From contig CAVPYB010000012.1 in assembly GCA_963709875.1 (NCBI GenBank), positions 186,001-250,000 of the forward strand: a DNA stretch of 64,000 bases, written 5' to 3'. The notes beneath the pieces are model-generated. The model was not told the origin of the DNA. It worked only from the letters and a program-made list of their open reading frames with translations, and made no database searches. The stretch is from JAQBDA01 sp963709875 (lineage in GTDB: Bacteria > Chloroflexota > Anaerolineae > Anaerolineales > UBA4823). The position numbers and the translations under genes are program-made. This document shows positions 27,139-35,744 of this stretch, in pieces (position 1 is the first letter of the stretch; each line of letters opens with the position of its first letter).

Positions 27139-29187
27139 TCATAAATGCTTGCTCAGTTCCTTGAGGAATTCCTCGCTGTTGCCCCAGTAGATTTCGATAT
27201 TCTCGCTCTCGAAATACTCTTCCAGGTAGCGGCGGGCGCGGGTGACATCCACGATCCGGTCTTCCTCCGGTTCGATCTGCGCCGCAGCATGGCTGAAGAA
27301 CTTGAGCATCTCGCGACCTTCCTGTGCCATCAAGTAGCGGAAGAATACCCGGAACTCCCAATCCTGCATCTGAAAGCCTAAAAACAGCAAGGAAGTATTG
27401 CTCAGCGCAGCGCCTACCGAGCTGGGGATCAGGCTCTTGTTCTGCGTCACGCCGATCAGGTAATCGAAGAACTTGTCCTCGGAGAATACCAGTGAGTTCG
27501 GGACGCTGGTGTGCCCGAACAGGTGGTAAACGAGCGGTTTTTCCGGCGTAGGCACGTCTTCATACAATGCCTTGTCTTTGGGGACCCATTTGTTCCATGG
27601 GCAGATGCGCACCACCGGCTCAGCGCCTGCATCGATTAATGCCTGGGTCATAAAATCCAGCGTCCAGGTTGTGATATAGATCGGCAGGCGCAGCTCAGCC
27701 AGCGTCTTGAATGGGTTCTCGGGATGCGTGGAGGCGTAAATCTCTGCTACGAGTTTGAGCGCGGTCTGAAGCTGGGATGTGGACCAGGATTTCGATTCCA
27801 GCAGCTCCGCCGGCAGTCCCTCCTGGTATCGGCTCCGGATGCCATCTCTCAGTGCGCCGCGGTAAGCGACCGGCAGATAGGCAGGCGACTGTTGGGTGGT
27901 GATATATTGGGCTACCTGAGGCAGTGCGTCGCGGTAATGTCGCTCCATCGGGAAGCCGTGCTGCTCAGCCCAGCGGATGGCGATCTCGCTGCGCGAGCCA
28001 AGCACACCATCAAGCAAGCCCGGACCAAGGATCGGCGTGCAGGTTTTATCCTGGATGAAGCTCGCCAGGCTCTGCCACTTCTCGAATGCATCTTGATCGT
28101 CACCGAAGCCGGGGATGTACCAGATACGCCCGCTCTTGAGGCGCATGTATAAGGCTGGCATCCAGTAATCCGGGCGGCCGCGCACGGCTCCCCGGGCTGC
28201 TGCTACCGCACGGTCGATATGCCCATCTTTAGCCAGCTCCTCAAAAAATACCGGCATGAACTCGGCGACGGTCTGCATGCTGATCTTGCCCTGCATCGCC
28301 AGAACGGCGGGTATGCCGGCCTCTGTCAAGCGCGGCCCCAGCGCAGCCAACGCACTACCGGAGCCATCACCGGCGCTCTCACAGGAAGCCAGCACCACCA
28401 GCCTTGGGCGCTGCTGCAGTTCTTTTATGCGCAGGACCAGCTCTTTACCGGACAGCCGCGCTGCTTTGCCCTTCTCATCTTCGAGCCACAACCAGGTTTC
28501 TTCCTTGACCAGTGCGCCATGACAGACCAAGAACAGGATGTCGTAGTCTCCGCCGCGCAGCCGGTCGATCAGGTCATTCACAGTGGGCCGCCCACCGCCA
28601 TCAGCTCCTGCCAGCTCAGTCACCGGAATCTGCCCAAGACCTGCCTTCGCTCGTTCGAGCTCACCGGCTACGTCCACTTCGGCTAAATTGTAATCGCCCA
28701 GATCGGACGGATTTGCGATCACCACCAGAGCCCGCATTTCCCCCTGGGCGTTCAGCCGTACCGGGCGCCAGTCCAGGCTGCTCAGGTAGCGCGAGAAGAT
28801 CAGGTTCTCACTGGTGGAGAGTGGGCTGCCGTCCTGGGGATCGTTGAGCATCTCCCAGCGCACACTGTGCAGCTCCGAGGCGCTCGGTCCAATCAGAAGT
28901 CGCAGCCGGATGGGAGCATTCAAGGATTCGGCACTGGTGCGCGCCTGGGCAAAAGCGGTCTGAAGAGCAGGGCTGGCGAACAATGACTCGCTCAGCTTGC
29001 GGCCGTATTCGACCGGCGTATGGACCAGCTGCTCCAACTCGTCCAGGTCGATGGCGGCGTAGTCCGCCTGGTCGCGGCTGATGCGGATATCGGCCTCGCT
29101 GTCCGGCTGGCTGAAGCGGAAATCGATGGCGTATGTGCTCGCCTCAGCGCGGTGGATACCGATCTCGAGATCAGCGTACTCAGTCAT
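27139..29187 (-). CDS. CHAT-protease and SIR2-like fusion protein
   Basis: 682 residues from the ATG at 29187, preceded by a G-rich Shine-Dalgarno. The first part is a CHAT (caspase-like) protease: 'LRLLIGPSASELHSVRWEML' is the typical entry, followed by the catalytic His in 'DILFLVCHGA' (His 223) and the Cys in 'VVLASCESAG' (Cys 269), then 'GIPAVLAMQGKISMQTVAEF'. The second part (about 376-675) resembles SIR2-like domains: 'CTPILGPGLLDGVLGSRSEI', 'PLVYHLFGHTSVPNSLVFS' and 'SNTSLLFLGFQMQDWEFR'. Such domains in bacteria deplete NAD or bind it in defence proteins. With the downstream nSTAND-WD40 sensor it probably forms a signal-activated protease/NADase switch. The role in immunity is inference from family precedent. 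Confidence 0.85.
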   Translation of the reverse strand: MTEYADLEIGIHRAEASTYAIDFRFSQPDSEADIRISRDQADYAAIDLDELEQLVHTPVEYGRKLSESLFASPALQTAFAQARTSAESLNAPIRLRLLIGPSASELHSVRWEMLNDPQDGSPLSTSENLIFSRYLSSLDWRPVRLNAQGEMRALVVIANPSDLGDYNLAEVDVAGELERAKAGLGQIPVTELAGADGGGRPTVNDLIDRLRGGDYDILFLVCHGALVKEETWLWLEDEKGKAARLSGKELVLRIKELQQRPRLVVLASCESAGDGSGSALAALGPRLTEAGIPAVLAMQGKISMQTVAEFMPVFFEELAKDGHIDRAVAAARGAVRGRPDYWMPALYMRLKSGRIWYIPGFGDDQDAFEKWQSLASFIQDKTCTPILGPGLLDGVLGSRSEIAIRWAEQHGFPMERHYRDALPQVAQYITTQQSPAYLPVAYRGALRDGIRSRYQEGLPAELLESKSWSTSQLQTALKLVAEIYASTHPENPFKTLAELRLPIYITTWTLDFMTQALIDAGAEPVVRICPWNKWVPKDKALYEDVPTPEKPLVYHLFGHTSVPNSLVFSEDKFFDYLIGVTQNKSLIPSSVGAALSNTSLLFLGFQMQDWEFRVFFRYLMAQEGREMLKFFSHAAAQIEPEEDRIVDVTRARRYLEEYFESENIEIYWGNSEEFLKELSKHL

Positions 29188-29279
29188 AACCCCCCGCAAA
29201 TAGCGAAGAAAAGGCGCTTAATTCATTCATGTAGGCAATTCTGTGGATTAATAAAACTAATCATACCATTAATCTCTGG

Positions 29280-29792
29280 TTGGGGATATTTCCTGCTGGG
29301 CTGAAGCGTGAAAAGCTACTGGATGGATACCAGACCAAAGCCGTAGGGGCCGATGTGACCAGTGTGCGCTGTAATGGGAAGTGGGTGACGGTTGGGATCA
29401 CCGTCGATGCCGTCAACGGGATGGTCTTGAGTATCGACGAATTACTGGGCGAGGATGCCGAACAACTGCAAGCCTGGCTGGAGCCCATCCTGGATGCAGT
29501 CGATGCGGATGTGGTGGTGAGCGATGATGCGGACGCATTCAAGCAGGTGAGCGATCAGACCGGACGTTCGCAGCAAGTGTGCAAGAGCCATGTCGGCCGC
29601 AATACCGATAATTTGGTGGCGGAACTGGCTGCCATTATCGACGCCGGGCAAGATCATTCTCTGGATGCAATTGGCATTTCGCCTCAACAAGCCTTGGAGG
29701 ATCTGGCTGCCCTGACAGAGATGATCCATGCCCGGCGCCCAGATGATCAATCTCGCCTGGAAGAAATCTATCTGCGCTATGCCAGCGCCCGC
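29280..29792 (+). mobile_element. Transposase remnant, DDE/MULE-like, truncated
   Basis: An open frame of about 170 codons, lacking both ends, encodes 'LLDGYQTKAVGADVTSVRCN', 'GITVDAVNGMVLSIDELLG', 'VVVSDDADAFKQVSDQTG' and 'QQVCKSHVGRN', which is the catalytic-core style of an MULE-like transposase. No full terminal repeat was found. It stops where the second insertion-sequence remnant begins, so one element may have landed in another or they were joined by deletion. Confidence 0.65.
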
Positions 29793-29800
29793 AAACCAGG

Positions 29801-30611
29801 ATGGCAACGATACTGGCGGAAGAGATGGGAAAGCTGATTGAAGTGGAAGCGATCCGAGATGCAGAAGGACTGGAGAATAGCCTGCGGCAGATGTTGAAGG
29901 AAGTGGGAGCACAAAGTTATGGGCAAGTGCTGGAGAGAGAAGACGAGCAGCTGGGCAAACGAGTAGGCTGTGAATGTGGGGGACAGGCGCAGCGGATCTC
30001 GAGACGGGGAGCCAAGGTGATGACGGTATTTGGCTGGGTGAGCTACCGTCGCTCGTACTATGGCTGTGAGGTCTGTGGCGGGAAGGGGCACCGGCTGGAC
30101 AGGAGTGGGGTCTGCAACCTGGGGAAGTGAGCCTGGTGATGGGCAAGTTGCTGGCGATCGCCGGGGTGGATATCGCCTTCGAAAAGGCGCGGCGAAAGAT
30201 CAAAGAATACCTGTTGGTAGAAGTCAGCGACAACACCATCCGTAAACAGACCCAGCGCATGGGACAGAAGCAAGCCCAGCTGGAAGGGCAATGGATCGTA
30301 GAGAGTGAAGGATGAATGCGGCTGCACGGAACGGCGATCATCCCCTGGCCGCCGAGGCTGCTCAGCGGGCGGTCTCCTACTACACCAACAACCAGCAGCG
30401 CATGGATTATGCCGTCTACCGCCAGAAGGGCTACTGGATCGGCAGCGGCACGGTCGAGAGCGGCTGCAAGCAGATCGCCTCCGCTCGCCTCAAGATTTCT
30501 GGGGCTCGTTGGACCACCTGCGGTGCGGTTGCAACCGCCAAGGCGCGAGCGGCTTGGCTTTCCCATGGCGACGGCTTCGATACCCTTGCTCGCCTTCCTT
30601 TGGCCGTATGA
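29801..30611 (+). mobile_element. ISKra4-like transposase remnant, frameshifted and internally deleted
   Basis: Three short frames are pieces of one transposase. 29801-30130 encodes the N-terminal part with a Cys-pair segment ('VGCECGG', 'YYGCEVCGGKGH'). 30127-30315 continues after a frameshift ('GVDIAFEKARRKIKEYL'). 30312-30611 encodes the C-terminal part ('YTNNQQRMDYAVYRQKGYWI', 'GSGTVESGCKQIASARLK', 'GARWT'). The central catalytic segment is missing. 'IGSGTVESGCK' is a recognised signature of ISKra4-type transposases. The remnant lies about 120 nt upstream of the toxin-antitoxin promoter. Confidence 0.7.
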
Positions 30612-30688
30612 TTCTACAAACTTTTAGTGCACCCGGTCATTGGGAGTTGCCGTGACAGGTGGCAGATGTGGGGGTGTTTTTCGCTGTC

Positions 30689-30717
30689 TTGACATATTGA
30701 TGACAATATTGTATGAT
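30689..30717 (+). promoter_or_regulatory. Consensus promoter of the VapBC-type operon with overlapping palindrome
   Basis: TTGACA at 30689-30694, a 17-nt spacer and TATGAT at 30712-30717. The antitoxin ATG is at 30725, so the transcript is leaderless or almost so. A perfect 10-bp palindrome ACAATATTGT (30703-30712) touches the -10 and is a good operator candidate for the antitoxin. Confidence 0.75.
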
Positions 30718-30724
30718 TTGATGT

Positions 30725-30976
30725 ATGAGAACTACCATTCGTATCGACGACAGGCTTCTGAAAGAGGCCAAATTACAAGCTGCTCGCCAGGGTAAAACTT
30801 TAACTGCCATTATCGAAGATGCTTTGCGAGAATCTTTAGCGCGCAAGCACGATTCCCACCCACGCGAACCGGTCCGGGTGGTTACTTTCGATGGGAAGGG
30901 AATGCTTCCCGGAGTGGATCTGGACGACTCTGCGGCGCTTCTAGAACTAATGGAATCATCCGGTGATCCTGACTGA
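30725..30976 (+). CDS. Ribbon-helix-helix-type antitoxin (VapB-like)
   Basis: 83 residues. The N-terminus 'MRTTIRIDDRLLKEAKLQAA' followed by 'GKTLTAIIEDALRESLARK' is a ribbon-helix-helix DNA-binding domain. The C-terminal half ('VRVVTFDGKGMLPGVDLDD') is the typical toxin-binding tail. It overlaps the toxin gene by 14 nt, as is common for TA pairs, and its operator candidate overlaps the -10. It neutralises the PIN toxin and probably represses its own operon. Confidence 0.85.
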   Translation: MRTTIRIDDRLLKEAKLQAARQGKTLTAIIEDALRESLARKHDSHPREPVRVVTFDGKGMLPGVDLDDSAALLELMESSGDPD

Positions 30977-31412
30977 CGTCAACGTGCTGGTTTATGCACA
31001 TCGGACAGATGCACAAGGGCACTTTGCTTACCGGGAGTGGTTAGAAGAACTGATTAACAGCGACCAGGCCTACGGGTATTCCGATCTTGTCCTCAGCGGA
31101 TTTCTCAGAGTCGTCACGCATCCACGCGTCTTCAATCCTCCAAGCAGCTTATCCAGCGCGCTTGCGTTCACCGAGATCATCCGGAATCAGCCGAATGCAG
31201 TGCATATTTCACCCGGTGCGAGACATTGGGAAATATTCAAGAGTCTGTGTGATGCGGCCAATGTGAAAGGAAATTTAGTCCCAGACGCCTACCTGGCGGC
31301 TCTGGCGATTGAGTCGGGCAGTGAGTGGATCACAACAGATGGTGATTTTGGCCGTTTCCCAGGATTGAATTGGCGGCGACCATTCCCGAATACGGCTGAT
31401 CAGCGCAGTTAG
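30963..31412 (+). CDS. vapC: PIN-domain toxin (VapC-like)
   Basis: 149 residues from a GTG at 30963. The PIN ribonuclease fold is seen in 'ILTDVNVLVYAHRTDAQGH' (first Asp), 'VPDAYLAALAIESG' and 'WITTDGDFGRFPGLNWRRP' (later acidic residues), with 'SDLVLSGFLRVVTHPRVFNP' between. The family cleaves RNA, often tRNA or 23S rRNA, and is held inactive by its antitoxin. The stop overlaps the stop of the convergent PLP-enzyme gene by 4 nt, so the two transcripts collide. Confidence 0.88.
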   Translation: MILTDVNVLVYAHRTDAQGHFAYREWLEELINSDQAYGYSDLVLSGFLRVVTHPRVFNPPSSLSSALAFTEIIRNQPNAVHISPGARHWEIFKSLCDAANVKGNLVPDAYLAALAIESGSEWITTDGDFGRFPGLNWRRPFPNTADQRS

Positions 31413-32743
31413 ATCTGCGCGATCATCCTCAAGGCTTCTCCCAGCTTTTCTATCTCATTTACAGTGTTGTAGTGCACCGGTCCCACCCGCACCATCCCGC
31501 CGCTGCCTTCCAGACCCAGCTGCTCGGTAACCGCCAGGGCATAGTAGTTGCCGTCCCAGACATAGATATTGGATTTGTCTAATAGTCTCGCAATCCTGCG
31601 CGGATGCATCGGACGGATCTCACTACCGGCGCCTATAGCCATTGTGAAGCTGACCGTCGGCACACGCTCCTCCAGCCGGCGGCGGTCGGTGGGACCGTAG
31701 ACGGTCACACCCGGCGTCTCCTCCAACACATCCAGCAGGGCACGCGACAGCTCGTACTCATAGGCGCGGATGGTGCTCATGGCTTGTTTCAAATACAGGC
31801 GGCGGCCTTGTATGGGCACGTCTGCACCCTTAGCGACAGAGGAATCGGGCCTGCCAGACGTGCCCCTCTCGGAATATTTTTCAATATAATCCTCGCCGAA
31901 GACCTGCCCTACCCACTCCAGGTAATCCAGCGCGCCCAGCACACCGGCGTAGCCCTCGAAGTTGCCGGTGCCGGTCTCGAACTTACCTGGCGGGTCGGAT
32001 GGCGCGGGGCGCACCTTGTAAGCAGTCAGCTGCTCCAATAAATCGTAGCGCCCGTACAGCACGCCTACATGCGGGCCAAAGTACTTGTACGCCGAGCAAA
32101 CCAGGAAGTCGCAGCCCAGGCGCTGCACGTCGATCGGCCCGTGCGGGGCGTACTGCACCGCGTCGATATAGGTCAGCGCGCCGGCCTGCCTCGCCAGGGC
32201 GACAATCTGCGCCACTGGGTTGATCGTCCCCAGGGCATTGGAAGCATAGCCCACCGCCACCAGGCGCGGCCTGCCCTCCAGGGCACGCTGCATATCTTCC
32301 ATATCCAGGGTGCCGTCTTCAACATGGAAGTCGACCCAGCGCACCCGCAGGCCGCGATCCTCGGCCAGCATGACCCAGGGGGTGATGTTGGCGTCGTGGT
32401 CGAGGCGAGTGACCACGATCTCGTCGCCGGGCTCCAGCCAGCGCCCGAGCGCGCGGCTGATATTGAAGGTCAGCGAAGTCATGTTGGGGCCGAAGACGAT
32501 TTCCTCCGGGCGGGAGGCGTTCAAAAAATCGGCGGCTGCCGAGCGCGCCTCATCCACCACAGCGTCGGATGCCCGGCTGGTGGCAAAGCCACCACCATGG
32601 TTGGCGTTATGCTCCACCAGGTAGGTGGCAATACGCTGCAAGGAGTGTCGGGCGACCTGGGTGCCGGCGGGGTTATCCAGGAAGATCGCCGGCCTCTCCA
32701 GGGCCGGGAACTGCGCGCGGATGGCTGATAGGTCAAGGGTCAT
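31409..32743 (-). CDS. Cysteine-desulfurase-like PLP-dependent enzyme
   Basis: 444 residues from the ATG at 32743 (MTLDLSAIRAQFPALERP). Aminotransferase class V signatures are present: 'IFLDNPAGTQVARHSLQRI', 'VFGPNMTSLTFNISRALG', 'LDHDANITPWVMLAEDRG', 'GYASNALGTINPVAQI', and the Schiff-base Lys in 'VCSAYKYFGPHVG'. It looks like the 'cysteine desulfurase family protein' group related to CsdA/SufS. The activating Cys loop typical of IscS-type enzymes is not evident, so the real substrate may differ. The gene stands alone beside the hydroxyacid dehydrogenase. Confidence 0.88.
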   Translation of the reverse strand: MTLDLSAIRAQFPALERPAIFLDNPAGTQVARHSLQRIATYLVEHNANHGGGFATSRASDAVVDEARSAAADFLNASRPEEIVFGPNMTSLTFNISRALGRWLEPGDEIVVTRLDHDANITPWVMLAEDRGLRVRWVDFHVEDGTLDMEDMQRALEGRPRLVAVGYASNALGTINPVAQIVALARQAGALTYIDAVQYAPHGPIDVQRLGCDFLVCSAYKYFGPHVGVLYGRYDLLEQLTAYKVRPAPSDPPGKFETGTGNFEGYAGVLGALDYLEWVGQVFGEDYIEKYSERGTSGRPDSSVAKGADVPIQGRRLYLKQAMSTIRAYEYELSRALLDVLEETPGVTVYGPTDRRRLEERVPTVSFTMAIGAGSEIRPMHPRRIARLLDKSNIYVWDGNYYALAVTEQLGLEGSGGMVRVGPVHYNTVNEIEKLGEALRMIAQI

Positions 32744-32784
32744 GTCAGGCTCCAATGAGTTGTGGCAGGTGTGCAGTGTCCCTG

Positions 32785-33768
32785 CTAAGCATATACTTCA
32801 GGATTGATGCAGTGCGGCAGCTTTTCTCCGCTCAGACCAGCCAGCAGGTTGTCAATAGCGATCTGCACCATTTTATTGCGCGTCTGTACGGTCGCGCTGG
32901 CGATATGCGGCGTGACGATCAGGTTATCCAGGCTGAGCAGTGGATGGTCGGATGGAAGCGGCTCCGGATCAGTGACGTCCACCGCCGCAGCCCGGATAAC
33001 CCCGTTCTTCAAGGCGTGGTAGAGGGCCTCCTGATCGACCACCGCCCCGCGGGCGGTGTTGACCAGGATTGCATCCGGCTTCATCCGGGATAACGTGCCG
33101 GCGTTGATCATTTGGTAGGTCTCGTCGTTCAGCGCCATATGCAGCGAGATGAAATCCGACTCGCGCAGCAGGGTCTCGTAATCGACGCATTCGGCACCGA
33201 TCTGCATGGCGTATGGATCGTCCTGGCAGAGCGGGTCGTAATACAGCACGCGCATGTCGAACCCCCTGCCGCGTTTTGCCACCCGCCTGCCGATACGCCC
33301 GAAGCCGATGATGCCAAGCGTGGCGCCGCTGATATCCTCGCCCAGCAGCGTGGTCAGCCCCCAGGTCTTCCAGCTGCCAGCACGCACGTACTGGTCCCCT
33401 TCCGCGATGCGCCGACCGGCTGCCATCAGCAGACCAAAGGCGAAATCGGCGGTGCTGTCGGTCAGCACCCCCGGCGTATTGCCCACCGGGATGCGGCGCG
33501 CGGTTGCAGCACCCACATCGATATTGTCATAGCCCACGGCGCAGTTGCTGATCACCTTCAACCCGCTCCCAGCAGCCTCCATCACCTCTGCGTCGATGGT
33601 GTCGGTGAGCAGCGACAGGATGCCATCTTTCCCAGCGGCGCGCGCCAGGAGTACATCTCTGGGCGGCGGCAGCTCCTCGTCCCATAGGTCGACATCGCAG
33701 CTTGCCTGCAACAGGGCCAGCTTGGCCGGGGGGATATGGCGGGCAACGAATACCGGCGGTTTTTTCAT
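32785..33768 (-). CDS. D-2-hydroxyacid dehydrogenase (glyoxylate/hydroxypyruvate reductase-like)
   Basis: 327 residues from the ATG at 33768 (MKKPPVFVARHIPPAKL). The NAD(P)-binding motif 'GATLGIIGFGRIGRRVAKRG' and the substrate/catalytic blocks 'ILVNTARGAVVDQEALYHAL' (Arg), 'DVTDPEPLPSDHPLLSLDN' (Glu) and 'IVTPHIASATVQTRNKM' (His) are complete. It reduces glyoxylate, hydroxypyruvate or a similar 2-oxoacid with NAD(P)H. The closest named family from memory is the D-glycerate dehydrogenase/GyaR group. It begins upstream of, and may be co-transcribed with, the PLP enzyme gene (41 nt gap). Confidence 0.92.
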   Translation of the reverse strand: MKKPPVFVARHIPPAKLALLQASCDVDLWDEELPPPRDVLLARAAGKDGILSLLTDTIDAEVMEAAGSGLKVISNCAVGYDNIDVGAATARRIPVGNTPGVLTDSTADFAFGLLMAAGRRIAEGDQYVRAGSWKTWGLTTLLGEDISGATLGIIGFGRIGRRVAKRGRGFDMRVLYYDPLCQDDPYAMQIGAECVDYETLLRESDFISLHMALNDETYQMINAGTLSRMKPDAILVNTARGAVVDQEALYHALKNGVIRAAAVDVTDPEPLPSDHPLLSLDNLIVTPHIASATVQTRNKMVQIAIDNLLAGLSGEKLPHCINPEVYA

Positions 33769-33842
33769 CTGAGAATTCTCCAATAATGATCTGCTTTCAT
33801 CCAACTAATAATTAGCTATACGGAAGATTTACGGGGCGGCGA

Positions 33843-34505
33843 TCAATCCTGCCATCTAAAGCTGGCGAGGATGCGATCGATGTCTTCGCTTTCACTGACC
33901 CGGTCAAACTCCGCTAAAGGGGTCTCGAAATTATAGGCATCCGTCGAATGCAGCACGAAGGTCAGGCTGACGCACAGATCTTGGTGAGCCGTCGAATATC
34001 CGCTCCAGTCATAGAAATTCCCGGCAGCGCCTTCCGACCCAGAGAGCAGGTGGAAGGCAAGCTCGCCTATCTCTACCTCGGAAACCTGCAGTGCCTCCGG
34101 GCTGTAGCCGACCGCCAGCGGGCTCTGGCAGCCGGCCTCGCTTTGCTGGACATCGACCAGCAGATACTTCTCATGCAGGTTGGTCCCGGGGCGGATGGGC
34201 AGGTCTATGCGGGCCTGGTTGGCGCTGACCCCCAGCACAGAACCACCCGGGGGATACAACAGTTCGAAATTGTAGCGCTCATCCCGGTACAGCTGCCAGT
34301 CTTGAAGGCTTTGCGCCAAAGGAGCAGTGCTCGCCGGTGCAGGTGCAGTGCGTGTGGGTACTGAGTGGTGGTCATCTGTCTCCGGGGCAAGCTGTGCCGT
34401 GCTGCGCTGCGGAGTGAAATAACACCCTGCAGCCAGAGAAGCCAACACAATCACCTCCAGGGCAAGGATTATCTTTGCCGCCGGTGATGTGCGATGCTGG
34501 GTCAT
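33843..34505 (-). CDS. Lipoprotein of unknown function
   Basis: 220 residues with a signal ending 'VIVLASLAAGCYFTPQ', a lipobox (LAAGC). After a Pro-rich linker, about 150 residues contain 'DWQLYRDERYNFELLYPPGG', 'IDLPIRPGTNLHEKYLLVDV' and 'STAHQDLCVSLTFVLHSTDA', in the pattern of small beta-sandwich domains of the PsbP/DUF-type secreted lipoproteins. I do not recognise a catalytic motif. Its ATG overlaps the stop of the membrane protein gene upstream by 4 nt (ATGA), so the two are coupled. Confidence 0.7.
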   Translation of the reverse strand: MTQHRTSPAAKIILALEVIVLASLAAGCYFTPQRSTAQLAPETDDHHSVPTRTAPAPASTAPLAQSLQDWQLYRDERYNFELLYPPGGSVLGVSANQARIDLPIRPGTNLHEKYLLVDVQQSEAGCQSPLAVGYSPEALQVSEVEIGELAFHLLSGSEGAAGNFYDWSGYSTAHQDLCVSLTFVLHSTDAYNFETPLAEFDRVSESEDIDRILASFRWQD

Positions 34506-35479
34506 TCCGCGTCCGATTCTGTCTCGGTCGCCTCGCCGGCTTCCAGGGCAGTGTGCTCTACCCCTTCGACCTCCATCAGCTCATCGCCCGCTTCCATCAT
34601 CTCAGGCTGGTCTTCCGACACCGGGGTATCCGCCGGTGCAGCTTGCTCTACCTGTATAGCCTCAGGCTGGTCCTGCGGCTGCGGGAAGCTCCAGGGCAGG
34701 TAGCCGGTCCTCAGGTAACCGCGGGCGACTGCCAGCATAGCAAACTGAGCAAATATCAGCCATAACAGCAGCAGGCTCACGATCACAGTGAGGATGTCAA
34801 TCCAGACAGGCACCTGGCTTTGCAGCGAGGCGACGGCTCCCTGGACGGCATCGACCTGCCCCATAAAGCCCTGCAGGATGGACTGGACTGCCGCCAGCTC
34901 ATCTTCGATCCTGGTTGCCATCTGAGTAATCGGCGACACCAGCGTGTCCACTACCCCCGATTTGACCTGGGCTACCAGGCTGCGCAGCTCCTGGACGAGT
35001 AGAGCCAGATCCGCCAGCCGGTCCGAAACCGCCTCGAGCTCATCCGTCAGGGTAGGTATCTCAATGCCTGGAATAGCGTTAACCGCCACCAGGGTCGCAT
35101 TAAAGGCGGCAACCGAATCGCGCAGAGCGATCGCCGTCTCCCTCATGGCGTTGATCTTACTGACCAGGTCCTCGTTTACGGACTTGGTCAGCAGGTCGAG
35201 AACCGGGCTTCCGGCTTCGAAATTCTCTCCAAGCTGACCTGCTGCGGAGATGATGGTCTGCACCAGCTCGCGTGAGCTGCTTACAGCGGCATCCAGTCGC
35301 AGCAGTGAGTTTTCCAGCACGCTGATACCACTTTGGATCCCACCCAGAAGGTACAGGATTTCACTTGTAACCCGCGCATTGACCATCCAGCTGCCAGCGA
35401 TCGCCAGCGCCCCCATCAAGATGCCCAGCACTACCGCAACAATGATGACCCAGGCGATAAACCGATTAATCGTTCTCAT
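34502..35479 (-). CDS. Membrane protein with extracytoplasmic coiled coil
   Basis: 325 residues from the ATG at 35479, which has GGAGG 7 nt upstream. One membrane helix lies near the N-terminus ('FIAWVIIVAVVLGILMGALA') and another near residue 240 ('WIDILTVIVSLLLLWLIFAQ'). Between them about 170 residues form heptad-like helices ('LTDELEAVSDRLADLALLVQ', 'MATRIEDELAAVQSILQGF'). The cytoplasmic tail is acidic and Gln/Pro-rich. The topology resembles sensor or scaffold proteins, but there is no enzymatic domain. It is coupled to the lipoprotein gene. Confidence 0.75.
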   Translation of the reverse strand: MRTINRFIAWVIIVAVVLGILMGALAIAGSWMVNARVTSEILYLLGGIQSGISVLENSLLRLDAAVSSSRELVQTIISAAGQLGENFEAGSPVLDLLTKSVNEDLVSKINAMRETAIALRDSVAAFNATLVAVNAIPGIEIPTLTDELEAVSDRLADLALLVQELRSLVAQVKSGVVDTLVSPITQMATRIEDELAAVQSILQGFMGQVDAVQGAVASLQSQVPVWIDILTVIVSLLLLWLIFAQFAMLAVARGYLRTGYLPWSFPQPQDQPEAIQVEQAAPADTPVSEDQPEMMEAGDELMEVEGVEHTALEAGEATETESDAE

Positions 35480-35744
35480 AATGCTGCCTCCACTGTACTT
35501 CCCTGGATTCGTCGTACTGCCCCGGTCCCCCCCGGCAGAACTGCCTCGGAACCGGACAATACTGCGTTTGTCCCTCCCCACAGGCGCTCGACCTGTGCTG
35601 AGGCCGCGTTCAATTTTAACACGTCACAGCACAGCAGGGATAATCCGGTTTGCGTCCGGTTCCCTGGAGAACCAACACAAGCTGATTCCGGCTTAAGGAT
35701 CAATGTCTTCGTAAGTGATTCTTGCTTTTCTGGCTTGGTGAATT

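Noticed and set aside
29442..30566. Long minus-strand frame (374 codons) through the insertion-sequence scar
   Set aside because: It is antisense to recognisable transposase pieces and its translation has no family resemblance.
32310..32728. Plus-strand frames within the PLP-enzyme gene
   Set aside because: They are antisense frames with no motif, in a gene with full aminotransferase class V signatures.
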